In this document: positions 52,458-61,812 of the stretch, one piece after another
How positions within the stretch are numbered: the stretch's first letter is position 1
Layout: every line of letters begins with the position of its first letter
Assembly (NCBI GenBank): GCA_963700865.1
Contig: CAVOZC010000001.1
Coordinates: 248,001-312,000 of the forward strand
Direction: 5' to 3'
Length of the DNA stretch: 64,000 nt
Source: CAVOGJ01 sp963700865
GTDB lineage: Bacteria > Planctomycetota > Planctomycetia > Pirellulales > Pirellulaceae
Notes under the pieces: model-generated
Told to the model about the DNA's origin: nothing
What the model saw: only the letters and a program-made list of their open reading frames with translations
Database searches by the model: none
Made by a program: the position numbers and the translations under genes

Positions 52458-54365
52458 ATGTTTCGAAAAATCATTTTGGGGATCGTCGGCGTTACGTCCT
52501 GCGTCCTTTGCGGTTGGGCACTCCTGATCGATCCAACACCGTCGCCGCGGCCGCCGCGCACGCTCCCGGAATCGTGGCAACGATGTCAGCGGGAGTCCGT
52601 GACGAGTGATGCCGCGATTCAACTGGTGGAATATCTCGAAGAAGTGGACGAGCCACTCTCGCTCTCGATCCCCGCCGGTCATGGGGACGCCGGCACACAG
52701 GAACCGCGCCAGGGCGTGCCGGCCACGCTGCGGCTGCGGGAACCCCGGCAGCTCCCCTCACCAACCGCCGTGGTCGTTGACCTGACGGACCTGCCGGCCA
52801 GTCTGACAGACGTACAGCCGGTGTCCGCCAACGCCGACGCGAGTCAGCAAGCCGACTCGGCGGCAAAGCCAGCCAGCGGCTCGACGCTCCGCCGCAATTC
52901 GGCGATCGCCGCCAGGATTGGTGCTCACGCCCAAGAACGCGCGGCGGAAGACGCGCTGCCGGAGAACGAGGGCCCCCGCTTGCGGCCACCGACCTCGACA
53001 CACGAACCGCCGCCGGAAACGGGGCTGACCTTTGACGCGGAGGATTCGGGAGACGACGACGGCGAGCCTCGGATTTGGAACATCCAGATTCCCGATCCAT
53101 CTCCCCGTACCGCTTCCCGCCGACTGGGAATTTCCACAAAGACCGCCGACAAGCGGCCGGACGCCAGACGCACGCGATCCGGGGCTGCGGACCGAGACGC
53201 GGTGGGCGAGTCATTGCCACCGGTCGTGCGAGGTTCGCTGGGTGACCCCTGGCACGTCCAGCCCGAAGCACCACTTTCGCCCAGCCAGCAGGCGCGGCGG
53301 CAGCGAATTCGCCAGTGTCTGGAGTTTTATTACAATCGCCAATTGAACACCGTGGACGACAGTCCGTGGTCCATGATGCACCATATGATCGCCTGGGGCC
53401 GCGACTCGCTGATCTGGTCGGGCCCGGTCGGACAGAGCAAGCGGGTCAGCTGCATCGGTTGGCTCTGCGCAAACGGCCTATGTGAAGGCGAACGGTTGCT
53501 CTATGCGCGTGACGGAAAACTCTACGCACGCATGGGCCCTGGGCTGCAGGGACATCCGGGACAGTTCCTGGCCATGTTGGCCCAGGCGCGGGTTCCCGCG
53601 GATCAACCCCTGCGGGTGGACGGGCAAATGTTCAAGGTTCAAGACCTGGTTGAGCAAGAAAAGGCTGCCTGCCGACCCAATACGGAGCTGACGTTCCGGC
53701 TGATCGGCATCACGCACTATCTGGGCACCCAGGCCGCGTGGGAGAGCTCCAATCAGGAGCCATGGGACGTCCCGCGACTGATCCGTGAAGAAATCAAACA
53801 ACCGATTAACGGCGTGACGTGCGGTGGGACGCACCGGCTGATGGGGTTGAGTTATGCCGTTCGCAAGCGGCAGCAAGAGGGGCTGCCGGTCGACGGTCAG
53901 TTCGCTCGAGCCGAGAAGTATACGGCCGACTATCGCGACTATACCTTCGCCGGCCAGAATCGCGATGGCAGCTTCAGCTCGGACTTCTGGAGGAGTCGTG
54001 GCAACTGGGGCGACATGGACCGCAAGTTAAAAACCACGGGCCATATGCTCGAGTGGATGGTCTTTTCCACCCCGCATGACGAATTGGAGGATCCGCGGCT
54101 GGTGTCGGCCGTGGACTATCTTACGATGCTCTTGATGAGCAATCGCTACTATGACTGGGGCAAAGGCCCACTGGGTCACGCGATTCGGGCCTTGTCACTC
54201 TATGACGAGCGGGTCTTTGGTGGCATCCCGGGGCAGCGAGACTTGCAGCTGGCCAAGACGCCGCCCCGCATCCAGCCCAAAGGGGGCGATGCATCGTCTC
54301 GTTCCTCGACGTCGACACCCAAACCGACGCCCCGCCGCTCGATGCTCTTTCGTCGCTCGCGTTAA
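52458..54365 (+). CDS. large conserved planctomycete protein of unknown function
   Basis: About 635 residues. ATG at 52458 opens MFRKIILGIVGVTSCVLCGWALLID, a signal or anchor helix. Residues about 30-280 are a disordered Pro/Ser/Asp-rich linker. The remaining 350 residues are compact and helical: RIRQCLEFYYNRQLNTVDDSPWSMMHHMIAWGRD, VSCIGWLCANGLCEGERLLYA, GHPGQFLAMLAQARVPADQPLRVDGQMFKVQDLVEQEK, NGVTCGGTHRLMGLSYAVRKR and TTGHMLEWMVFSTPHDELEDPRL. The repeated helical hairpins with Gly-His resemble an alpha/alpha toroid as found in lyases and terpene cyclases, but no catalytic set is identified. Function unknown; the family appears characteristic of planctomycetes. Confidence 0.65.
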   Translation: MFRKIILGIVGVTSCVLCGWALLIDPTPSPRPPRTLPESWQRCQRESVTSDAAIQLVEYLEEVDEPLSLSIPAGHGDAGTQEPRQGVPATLRLREPRQLPSPTAVVVDLTDLPASLTDVQPVSANADASQQADSAAKPASGSTLRRNSAIAARIGAHAQERAAEDALPENEGPRLRPPTSTHEPPPETGLTFDAEDSGDDDGEPRIWNIQIPDPSPRTASRRLGISTKTADKRPDARRTRSGAADRDAVGESLPPVVRGSLGDPWHVQPEAPLSPSQQARRQRIRQCLEFYYNRQLNTVDDSPWSMMHHMIAWGRDSLIWSGPVGQSKRVSCIGWLCANGLCEGERLLYARDGKLYARMGPGLQGHPGQFLAMLAQARVPADQPLRVDGQMFKVQDLVEQEKAACRPNTELTFRLIGITHYLGTQAAWESSNQEPWDVPRLIREEIKQPINGVTCGGTHRLMGLSYAVRKRQQEGLPVDGQFARAEKYTADYRDYTFAGQNRDGSFSSDFWRSRGNWGDMDRKLKTTGHMLEWMVFSTPHDELEDPRLVSAVDYLTMLLMSNRYYDWGKGPLGHAIRALSLYDERVFGGIPGQRDLQLAKTPPRIQPKGGDASSRSSTSTPKPTPRRSMLFRRSR

Positions 54366-54572
54366 CGCCCGCCGCGACGCTGTGGTCGGCCGGGCACCCG
54401 TTGGGCTGCGCAAGCTCAATTCTCTCGGTTGCCCTGTCGGGTCTCCATCCGTACATTAGACGAGCGGTCGCAGTACGAGGCTCGGCGCATGGTTTCCCCG
54501 GCGCGTGCCATCGCCGCGCGCATCGCCGTCGTAGGTTCCCACCACCCACGCCCGACCCACAGAGCCGCGTCC

Positions 54573-55509
54573 ATGGCCAAGCATCGTGACCTTTCCGAAC
54601 AATTCAAGACCATGTTCGGCCTGGCCGTGCAATTGGCCAAGGTCTCTGAGGCAGATGCCCTCCTCGTGTGGGTGGAAGGCGCCATTGATTGGGCCGAGTT
54701 ACGGGGTCGCGGGAGACATGACGCTGGTGGTGGCAGCCGATGAAAGCCGGCACCTCTTGGGGGCCGTGGACCATGGCTTGGACGTGGTACTCGTTGATAC
54801 CATGGACGCGCCGGTCAATGAGCGGCTCAGCCAGGCCTTGTTGGAGAGCATCGCGGAAGAAATTCTGTCGGCCGGTGCGTCGGTGATTGCCATCTACAGT
54901 GCCTTCGACCCTAACAAGATCGACTCGGTAAGCTACATCGAGCTGAATGAGCACCTGGGACGACTCACCTCCCGCGATCTCCGCCAGCTGGGCGACAGCG
55001 TTCCCCTGGAAACCCTGAAAGCCGTGGTGGACCTGGCAGTCGAAATTGGCCGCGAAGGTCGCGAGGGAAAGCACGTCGGTACGCTCTTCGTAATCGGCGA
55101 CTCGCGGCGCGTCCTGGGCTCTTGCCATGCGGTGGGATTCGACCCGGTCAAAGGCTACAAGCGGGGCGAGCGCAATCTCCGGGACACGAAGACGCGCGAG
55201 GCGGTTAAGGAAATCGCCGTGCTTGACGGAGCCTTTGTGATCGGTCCGGACGGTACCATCGAAGCCTCATGTCAGTTGATCGAAACCGCCGACGCCAACG
55301 TGACACTATCCAAAGGTCTGGGGACCCGGCACTGGGCAGCCGCCGTGATCACCAAAAAGACGTCCGCGATTGCCGTCACCGTGAGCGAGTCGGGAGGCAC
55401 AATTCGCATCTTCCAGAATGGCGAAGTCATGCTCCGCGTGGAACCGTTCCGACGGGCCATGAAGTGGAAAACCGACGGCGCCGAATCGCTCGGCGGCGTC
55501 ACCGACTGA
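54573..55509 (+). CDS. diadenylate cyclase, DacZ-like with N-terminal pyruvate-kinase-type domain, frameshifted
   Basis: Predicted to make c-di-AMP from ATP. ATG at 54573 starts MAKHRDLSEQFKTMFGLAVQLAKVSEADALLVWVEGAIDW. Removing one G from GGGG at 54703-54706 continues AELRVAGDMTLVVAADESRHLLG. The first about 160 residues form an alpha/beta domain like the C-terminal domain of pyruvate kinase, as in archaeal DacZ. A DAC domain follows with GTLFVIGDSRRVLGSC, the DGA motif in VLDGAFVI (about 218-220) and TRHWAAAVITKKTSAIAVTVSESGG (about 251-275). The canonical RHR triplet reads RHW here. The corrected length is about 311 residues. No phosphodiesterase for c-di-AMP is adjacent. Confidence 0.78.
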
Positions 55510-55731
55510 TCGCCAGGACGGACGTCGGCGGGACGACCTCCCTCGGGCACTTCCGAGGCTTGGTCCGTGCTCTCGGCTGGAATGGCCACTAGAGATTGTT
55601 GCCAGGCATCCGGCAGCTTACAATGGAGGTGTACCGCGACGGTTGACGTTGTTCTCTTGAAACGCCGCTGGCACCATTTCTGGCGTTCGCGACGCTTCCC
55701 GCGTGGTATCCTTGCTGGGAGCCTGCACCCC

Positions 55732-56862
55732 ATGACGACACAGTTACCGTCGCCCGAAGAAGAGATCATCCGGCTCTTGAATTTCGTGACGAGAACCGAA
55801 GCCTCGGACCTGCATCTCAAGGTCGGTTACGCCCCCTATGTGCGACTGGGGGGAGCCTTGCGGATGGTCGACTCGCCGCCGATGCCCAACACGGAATATG
55901 TCGAAGCGATGCTCGGCTACTTGATGCCTCCCAGTCGTCGTGGCGAGTACGACGAAAAGGGGTCGTTGGATTTCTCCGCACAGGCCGAATCGGGCGATCG
56001 CTTTCGCATCAATGTCTTTCGCTCCACCGGCGAGATGCACGTGGCGATCCGCCGCGTGCAGGCGAAAATCCCCAGCTTCGAGGAGCTGCACCTGCCGCCG
56101 ATCTACGAGAAAGTCACGATGCAGGCCCAGCGGGGACTGGTGCTGGTGTGCGGCATCACGGGATCGGGAAAAAGTTCCACGCTGGCCGCCATGCTGGATA
56201 ACATCAACGCGCATCGGGGCCTGCACATTATCACCATCGAAGACCCGATTGAATTCCATTTCCGACCCAAGAAATCGATCATTTCGCAGCGGGAGATCGG
56301 GCTGGATGTCCACAGTTTTTCCGACGCGCTGCGGTATGTTGTCCGTCAGGACCCCGACTGCATTCTGATCGGCGAGTTGCGCGATCGCGAGACCATGCTG
56401 GCCGCCATTCAGGCGGCCGAGACGGGGCACCTCGTGCTGGGCTCGCTGCACTGCAGCGACGCGCAACAAAGTCTGACGCGCATCCTCGAGTTCTTTCCCC
56501 GCGACGAGCACCATTTCGTCCGCTCCTCGCTGACGACCAGCCTGGCAGCCATCATGGTCCAGCGTCTGGTCAAAGGCGTGGAAGAAGGCAGTCGGTATCC
56601 CGTCACCGAAGTCTTGCTGATGAATGGCACGGTCAGCGACAAGATCTTGCACGAAGAGGACGAAGACATCCCGGCTATTCTCAGCCAGTGCCACGAAGAA
56701 GGGATGCGATCGTTTAACTATTCCCTGTGTGAACTGGTCAATGCCGACAAAATCAGTCGCGAAACGGCCCTCGAGACGGCTCCCAACCGCGAGGCGTTGA
56801 TCGCCGCCCTCAAAGGCATCGATACGGCCAGCTCCGGCATCCTGTCCCGCGTGCGGGGATAA
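55732..56862 (+). CDS. pilT: type IV pilus retraction ATPase PilT-like
   Basis: 376 residues from ATG at 55732. The N-terminal PAS-like part has ASDLHLKVGYAPYVRLGGALR. Walker A is VCGITGSGKSSTLAAML (about 140-155), the Asp box ITIEDPIEFHFRPKKSIISQREIGLD, Walker B CILIGELRDRETMLAAIQAAETGHLV, and the His region VLGSLHCSDAQQSLTRIL. It ends with NYSLCELVNADKISRETALETAPN. It powers pilus retraction or pseudopilus dynamics at the inner membrane. A GGGAG site precedes the start. No other pil genes are adjacent. Confidence 0.88.
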   Translation: MTTQLPSPEEEIIRLLNFVTRTEASDLHLKVGYAPYVRLGGALRMVDSPPMPNTEYVEAMLGYLMPPSRRGEYDEKGSLDFSAQAESGDRFRINVFRSTGEMHVAIRRVQAKIPSFEELHLPPIYEKVTMQAQRGLVLVCGITGSGKSSTLAAMLDNINAHRGLHIITIEDPIEFHFRPKKSIISQREIGLDVHSFSDALRYVVRQDPDCILIGELRDRETMLAAIQAAETGHLVLGSLHCSDAQQSLTRILEFFPRDEHHFVRSSLTTSLAAIMVQRLVKGVEEGSRYPVTEVLLMNGTVSDKILHEEDEDIPAILSQCHEEGMRSFNYSLCELVNADKISRETALETAPNREALIAALKGIDTASSGILSRVRG

Positions 56863-57137
56863 TCCCCGTGGGTGGAACTTGACCGTCACATTTACCTCTC
56901 GCTCTACGAGAGGCCAACCGCGTTTCTCTGGAACCGGGCCTTGAGCAGCGACAACGGGGATGGCGAGATTCCGCAACGTGCACTGTGCGGATAATGTGCC
57001 TCCTGTGACAGAAAGCACATTTGAGCACTCTGCCCGTGTCACGGACGGCTGCCGCGACCCTGAACCCGGCCACAACGCCAACGGCGCGTGGTTTGCTCTA
57101 TTTGGCCTCATAGACGTGAGTATGCCAATGGCTCCTG

Positions 57138-58882
57138 ATGACGGGTGATTCGATGATCCGCAAGACCACGCCGACTCCCGAACTAACGCAGAGCTTAGCT
57201 GATTTAGCCAAGCATGCGGGTGGCCTGCAAGACGAGCCCTACGGCGCACAAATCGCGTTGGCGCAGGCCTGTCTGCGGGGTGTTTCGCAGACGGCCACGG
57301 AGTGGGTGGATGCCTGCTGCCGCGCCAAGGAACTCGAGCCGGGCAACCGAGTGCGGGCCGAGGAGGTATTACTCGGCCCAATGATCGTGGCTCGTCATTT
57401 ACGGCTAATTGCCCAAACCCTGAAAGACCTCAACCGTTTTGGCATCCCGCGGATTCCGGGCAAGGTCTCGCTAGGGCGATCGGGACAGCTGGAGGTGCCG
57501 GTCTTTCCGGTGAGCCGCATGTGCGACCGTTTGGCGTTTCCAGGATTCCACGCACATGCGCGGCTGCAGCCAAAGATGACGCAGGAGTCCATGTTTGAAA
57601 ATTCTCTGCCGAGTCACGATCGCAGGATATCCCACGTCACGGTAGTGTTAGGCGCGGGAAACGCATCGTCGATTCCCGCAACTGACGTAATGGGGAAGAT
57701 CTTCCAACACAATCAGGCAGTGTTGCTCAAGTTGAGCCCCGTCAATGAATATCTTCGTCCGATCTTCGAACAGGCATTCAAGCCATTGATTGACCGCGGC
57801 TACCTGCACATCGTATGTGGAGGAGCCGCTATCGGTGCGGATGCCATAGCCAGTCCAGTCGTGCAGGCGGTGCACGTCACTGGGTCGATCGAGACGCACG
57901 ACACGATCGTCTGGGGCCCACCAGGACCAGACCGCATCAGGCGGCAGCAGAGTCATTCACCGCTGCTAGAAAAGCCGATCACGAGTGAACTGGGAAATGT
58001 CAGCCCTTGGATTCTCGCGCCGGAAAGTTTCAACCCGACGAGCTGAGATTTCAAGCGGAAAACATAGCGGCTTCGATTGTGAGCAACGCGTCTTTTAGCT
58101 GCTCCACGACTCGCGTCCTGATCACCTGGGACAAATGGAAGCAGCGTGATGAGTTTCTCGATACGGTGGAGCACATGTTGGATGCCGTTCCCCGACGGTT
58201 TGCCTATTATCCGGGAGCGGTTGAGCGATATCGTGAGTTTACGGGACGTGAACCGCACGTCACGCCAGATGGAAAACTACCTTGGACCCTGATCCGGAAC
58301 GTTGAATCGCAGCAACCGTCGTTGTTGTTCCAGCGAGAATCATTCACGTCCATCTGCGCTGAGGTACCGCTCGGTGGAAAATCGGAAGTCGACTTTCTTC
58401 GCCGCGCGGTGGACTTCGCCAATGAAAGGCTCTGGGGAACGCTCTGCGCCGCCATCACCGTACCGCCCGAATTCCGAAGAGAACAGCGACACGAAGCCAC
58501 ACTGCGTGATTGCCTCGACTGCCTGCGGTATGGCTGCATCGGCGTTAATCATTGGCCCGGAATGATGTACGCATTGATCAGTCTCCCGTGGGGGGGACAT
58601 CCAAGTTCGCAGCTCTCCGACGCCCAAAGCGGAATCGGCTGGGTCCACAATAGTTATCGGCTGAATGGCGTCGAAAAGTCCATCCTGGAAGGACCCGTTC
58701 GCACACTGATGAAGCCGCCGTGGTTTCCTTTTCACCGGCACCCGGAGCAGCTGGCATGGGCCGCGCTAGGGCTGTATGCGTGCTCGCCACCCCAACAACT
58801 GCCAAGTATCCTCCTCCAGACGTGGAAAAGACAGTCTGGTCGTAGCCACAAACAAAACCGTTCGCTGGTGAGGCAATTATGA
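57138..58882 (+). CDS. aldehyde dehydrogenase family protein, frameshifted
   Basis: The first frame (57138-58046) includes HVTVVLGAGNASSIPATDVMGKIFQHNQAVLLKLSPVNEYLRPIF, where GNASSIPA is the NAD-binding helix region, and ITSELGNVSPWILAP. The frame then breaks near 58023; the next frame continues KFQPDELRFQAENIAASIVSNASFSCSTTRVLITWDKWKQRDEFL, which carries the nucleophilic Cys. One base is missing. ALDH fold enzymes oxidise aldehydes with NAD(P). The N-terminus (MTGDSMIRKTTPTPELTQSL) is ambiguous; ATG at 57153 is the alternative start. The stop overlaps the SDR start (ATGA), so the two enzymes are coupled. Fatty-aldehyde metabolism is an inference only. Confidence 0.78.
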
Positions 58883-59799
58883 AAAACATGCAGAACAAAC
58901 GTGTCTTGGTAACGGGAGCGGGCGGAGCCTTGGGGCGGGCACTTTCCCAGGCGTTCGCTACCGCCGGTTGTGAAGTCGTCGTCACCGATATCCATCGCGC
59001 GAGCTTGGACGAAACCGTCCGGTTGGTCGAAGCCCATGGTGGCCACGCCGCGGGCTTCCTCATGGACGTAACCGACGTCGGCGATGTCCAACGGATCCGT
59101 CAGGAACTTCACCGTCATCTGGGACCCATCGACATCTTGGTAAACAACGCTGGCATCGTGGCGGGGGGACCCTTCACGGATGTGCCGCTCGAGCGACACA
59201 GGGCGGTACTGTCGGTGAATCTCGTGGGGCCGTTGATTGTGACCCACGCATTCCTGGCCGACTTAATCGCACGTCCCGAGGCCCATTTGGTAACCATCTC
59301 CAGCGCATCCGGCATGCTGCCGATCCCGTTGCAGGCGAGCTACACGGCAAGCAAATGGGGAGCGCTGGGGTTTTCAGATGCGATTCGTGAAGAGCTCCGC
59401 ATTGAGGGCAACCCACACGTTGGGGTAACTTCCGTCTGCCCCAGCTACATTGATTCCGGCATGTTCCGAGGGGCGCGGCTTCCGCGATTGTCGGCGCCTC
59501 TTTGCCCCAAGAGGCTCGCCGAACTGATCGTCCGTGCCGTTCAACACAACAAGAACTACGTGCTGTCTCCTTGGTTGGTGAAGACCATTCCGCTGGGTAA
59601 GGCGATATTACCTCTTTGGCTGGGGCAGATGCTCTGTGATTGGTTGCACGTCTTCGAGGGGATGCGGACCTGGGTGGGACATCCCGTCCCGGATGCCGAT
59701 ATGCCCCTAGCGGATTTTGAACGAGTCAACCTGGACAGCTCGCTCCAGGGCGACGCATTCGTTCATCCAACCCACGAGCTTGCATCGAGGCTGCGATAA
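58879..59799 (+). CDS. short-chain dehydrogenase/reductase
   Basis: 306 residues, intact. Cofactor loop VLVTGAGGALGRAL (about 10-22), Asp in FLMDVTDVGD, the NNAG motif in DILVNNAGIVAGGPFTDV, and the catalytic triad in SSASGMLPIPLQASYTASKWGALGFSD (Ser, then Tyr and Lys in YTASK). The extended C-terminus (LVKTIPLGKAILPLWLGQMLCDWLHVFEGM) contains a hydrophobic helix, suggesting membrane association as in retinol or lipid-acting SDRs. It is coupled to the aldehyde dehydrogenase by the ATGA overlap, which hints that an alcohol-aldehyde-acid interconversion is carried out by the pair. Confidence 0.88.
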   Translation: MKNMQNKRVLVTGAGGALGRALSQAFATAGCEVVVTDIHRASLDETVRLVEAHGGHAAGFLMDVTDVGDVQRIRQELHRHLGPIDILVNNAGIVAGGPFTDVPLERHRAVLSVNLVGPLIVTHAFLADLIARPEAHLVTISSASGMLPIPLQASYTASKWGALGFSDAIREELRIEGNPHVGVTSVCPSYIDSGMFRGARLPRLSAPLCPKRLAELIVRAVQHNKNYVLSPWLVKTIPLGKAILPLWLGQMLCDWLHVFEGMRTWVGHPVPDADMPLADFERVNLDSSLQGDAFVHPTHELASRLR

Positions 59800-59800
59800 C

Positions 59801-59817
59801 GTACGCCGCCGGCGTAC
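59801..59817. repeat. perfect palindrome, GTACGCC family
   Basis: GTACGCCGCCGGCGTAC has 8-base arms around a single C, directly after the SDR stop. It belongs to the family also seen at 3849-3933 and 11221-11238. Confidence 0.55.
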
Positions 59818-59902
59818 CTGACAGGGACGCCGAGACAGGCGGTTGAGGGTTGAGGCGCACGAGGCGGCAGCCGCACGGAAGAAACGGCGGAAGAAACGGG
59901 GC

Positions 59903-60327
59903 GAAGAAACGGGGACAGGTCCATTTCTTCCCTAATCTGCGGACTTCGCTTGTCGACGGCGGCTGGCTTGTTTTCTCACAGAGGCGCGGAGTCACGGAGA
60001 CCGGTTGGCAACGAGCTGGCGGCATTGGCACCCTCTGCGATCTCTGTGGCTCCGTGAGAAACAACTGCCAGCAAGCAAGGGGCTCCCCATGGTTCGGTGG
60101 AAGAAACGGAGTGGAAGAAACGGGGACAGGTCCATTTCTTCCCTAATCTGCGGACTTCGCTTGTCGACGGCGGCTGGCTTGTTTTCTCACAGAGGCGCGG
60201 AGTCACGGAGACCGGTTGGCAACGAGCTGGCGGCATTGGCACCCTCTGCGATCTCTGTGGCTCCGTGAGAAACAACTGCCAGCAAGCAAGGGGCTCCCCA
60301 TGGTTCGGTGGAAGAAACGCGGTGGCG
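59903..60327. repeat. two direct copies of a 212-base unit, each starting with an IS tip
   Basis: Copies at 59903-60114 and 60115-60326 are nearly identical. Each begins GAAGAAACGGGGACAGGTCC, which matches the outer 19 bases of the inverted repeat of the IS at 60328, followed by TTTCTTCC. Inside each unit is TTTTCTCACAGAGGCGCGGA...CTCCGTGAGAAA, a long imperfect palindrome. Before each tip there are further partial tips (GGAAGAAACGG). The arrangement points to repeated insertion and excision of one element, or to tandem duplication between tips. Confidence 0.8.
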
Positions 60328-60947
60328 GAAGAAACGGGGACAGGTCTGCTCTGTCGAAAACTTTGAGTTGCTAGCTAAACAGTCTCTTGGTCGGCTTCGT
60401 ATTTCGAGGGATGGCCAATACGAGTAAATCACCAAAACGGATCCTTCAGGTAGCTCACGAGCTTGGCAAGCGGTGGCTGCACAAGCATTGGCATAAGTTC
60501 AGTCCTAAGAAGTTCACGGTGCCCCAGTTGTTCGCCTGTTTAGTCCTCAAAGAGTTTATGCGGCTTGACTACCGAAAGCTCTCCGCGTTGCTGACCGATG
60601 CGCCGGAGCTCGCGGCAGTCATTGGCTTGGAGCGCGTGTCGCACTTCAGCACCTTTCAAAAGGCGGCGGCCCGCTTGCTCATCTCGCGTCGTGTGATGCG
60701 CCTGCTGGATGAAACCATCCAGGTCGCGAAGACGCATCGCGTGATGCGGAAGACGGTGACGCTGGCTGCCATCGATGGCAAGTCGAAACTGTCAACAGTA
60801 TGATTAAACGTACCATGGGCTCGGCCCTACGAGCCCGCACCTATTGGTCGCAAGCTCGAGAAATCAGCCTGCGGGTGCTGACCCACAACATCATGATTCT
60901 CTGGCGAAAGCAGGTTTTCGACAGAGCAGACCTGTCCCCGTTTCTTC
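60328..60947. mobile_element. internally deleted insertion sequence with perfect 34-base inverted repeats
   Basis: The left end (60328-60361) and right end (60914-60947) are perfect reverse complements over 34 bases, beginning GAAGAAACGGGGACAGGT and ending TGTCGAAAAC. Between them lies a transposase that has lost its middle (see the next entry). The element is 620 bases, so it resembles a non-autonomous MITE derived from an IS4/ISAs1-like parent. No target-site duplication is obvious on the flanks (GCGGTGGCG left, AACTTCAAC right). Confidence 0.85.
60411..60913 (+). pseudogene. IS transposase remnant, N- and C-termini joined by internal deletion
   Basis: The N-terminal piece (60411-60803) reads MANTSKSPKRILQVAHELGKRWLHKHWHKFSPKKFTVPQLFACLVLKEFMRLDYRKLSALL and ends KTVTLAAIDGKSKLSTV, stopping at the first catalytic Asp (AIDG). 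The next frame (from 60800) gives MIKRTMGSALRARTYWSQAREISLRVLTHNIMIL, the usual C-terminus of the same transposase. The central catalytic part is missing, so the product cannot transpose by itself. It may still be mobilised by an intact relative elsewhere in the genome. The junction ATGA makes the second piece appear as a separate short frame. Confidence 0.78.
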
Positions 60948-61194
60948 AACTTCAACTTGTCTTCCAACTTGTTACATCGTTCGACCGCGAGCCAAAAAAG
61001 AATGCCCCGCTCCTCGCATTTCAGCCAAGCCAGATCAATGGCATTCTTCGTCGGCGTGCGCAGTTTCTGGGACTGTAGGCCGTTACGGCGAAAACGCGCA
61101 CGCCGACAGAGCCCGCTTGCTTCGGCGGGCCGATTGGCTTCGCCTGCTCAAGCGGGCTCTTCTGGCTCGCGGTCTAACGAACGAGTTGCATGGG

Positions 61195-61347
61195 TGGTAT
61201 GACGCAGGAGTCGGACGGTGCATCAGTCAAGATCCGATTGGGTTCGCGGCAGGCGATGCGAATCTTTACAGATTTGTCGGGCATGGGGCGACGAATGCAA
61301 CGGATCCGGACGGGCTTAAAATCCGTATTCGACTAAAAACCGAGTAG
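61195..61347 (+). pseudogene. RHS-repeat core remnant
   Basis: WYDAGVGRCISQDPIGFAAGDANLYRFVGHGATNATDPDGL is the end of an RHS/YD-repeat associated core domain, where the variable toxin tip usually begins. It is followed by only 9 more residues (KIRIRLKTE) and a stop, and no RHS repeats are upstream; the frame before 61195 is not protein-like. It is therefore a fragment left after rearrangement, adjacent to the deleted IS. Such orphan ends are common beside transposon scars. Confidence 0.7.
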
Positions 61348-61443
61348 GATACGGAAGCTGCGAGTAAGTTCGAGCAGATGGCGAAGGAAACGTTCGTTAA
61401 CGGTAACGATAAGACCGAAGTATGACCTAGGGCAGCGCATTCC

Positions 61444-61500
61444 TTCGTGAAACTCACGAACGCTTGTCCCAGGCTACGGTGAGCCACGCCTTCGGCGTGG
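61444..61500. repeat. extragenic repeat, TTCGTGGAACTCACG family
   Basis: TTCGTGAAACTCACGAACGC then TTGTCCCAGG, followed by the palindrome CCACGCCTTCGGCGTGG at 61484-61500. It corresponds to the composite at 11183-11238. Confidence 0.55.
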
Positions 61501-61583
61501 ATGGGGATCGACACCAGACGGAATTTCCTTAGTGTTTTGCGCGGTTACCTCTTAAACCGCCGGTACCCATTACGAGATAGCCC

Positions 61584-61812
61584 CCCCCGAGCTTGCTCGG
61601 GGGTGAACGTGGTCGGTGGCTAAGCGCGCCCGCAACAGCCCGGCGATCGGTCGAGCCAGCGACGCGATCTCGACCTGACTGCTCCGAGACCGAAACCTGA
61701 ACGTGTGGCCTCGGAGCCCGCGCGGAGCGACGTCGCTCGCTCGGCCAAGGGGCGGCCTCCGCCGGGCCTCTTAGCGGAGGACCTGATTCACCCTCGAGCA
61801 AGCTCGTGGGGG
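61584..61812. repeat. inverted pair of GAGCTTGCTC palindromes
   Basis: CCCCCGAGC-TT-GCTCGGGGG at 61584-61603 is itself a perfect hairpin. A reverse-oriented relative (TCACCCTCGAGCAAGCTCGT then GGGGG) lies at 61788-61812, about 185 bases away. The pair could be the ends of a small element or two members of a palindrome family. The interval contains no gene. Confidence 0.5.

Noticed and set aside
59903..60327. Small genes encoded within the 212-base repeats
   Set aside because: The same short frames recur because the DNA is duplicated; they contain no domain and follow the IS tip sequence.
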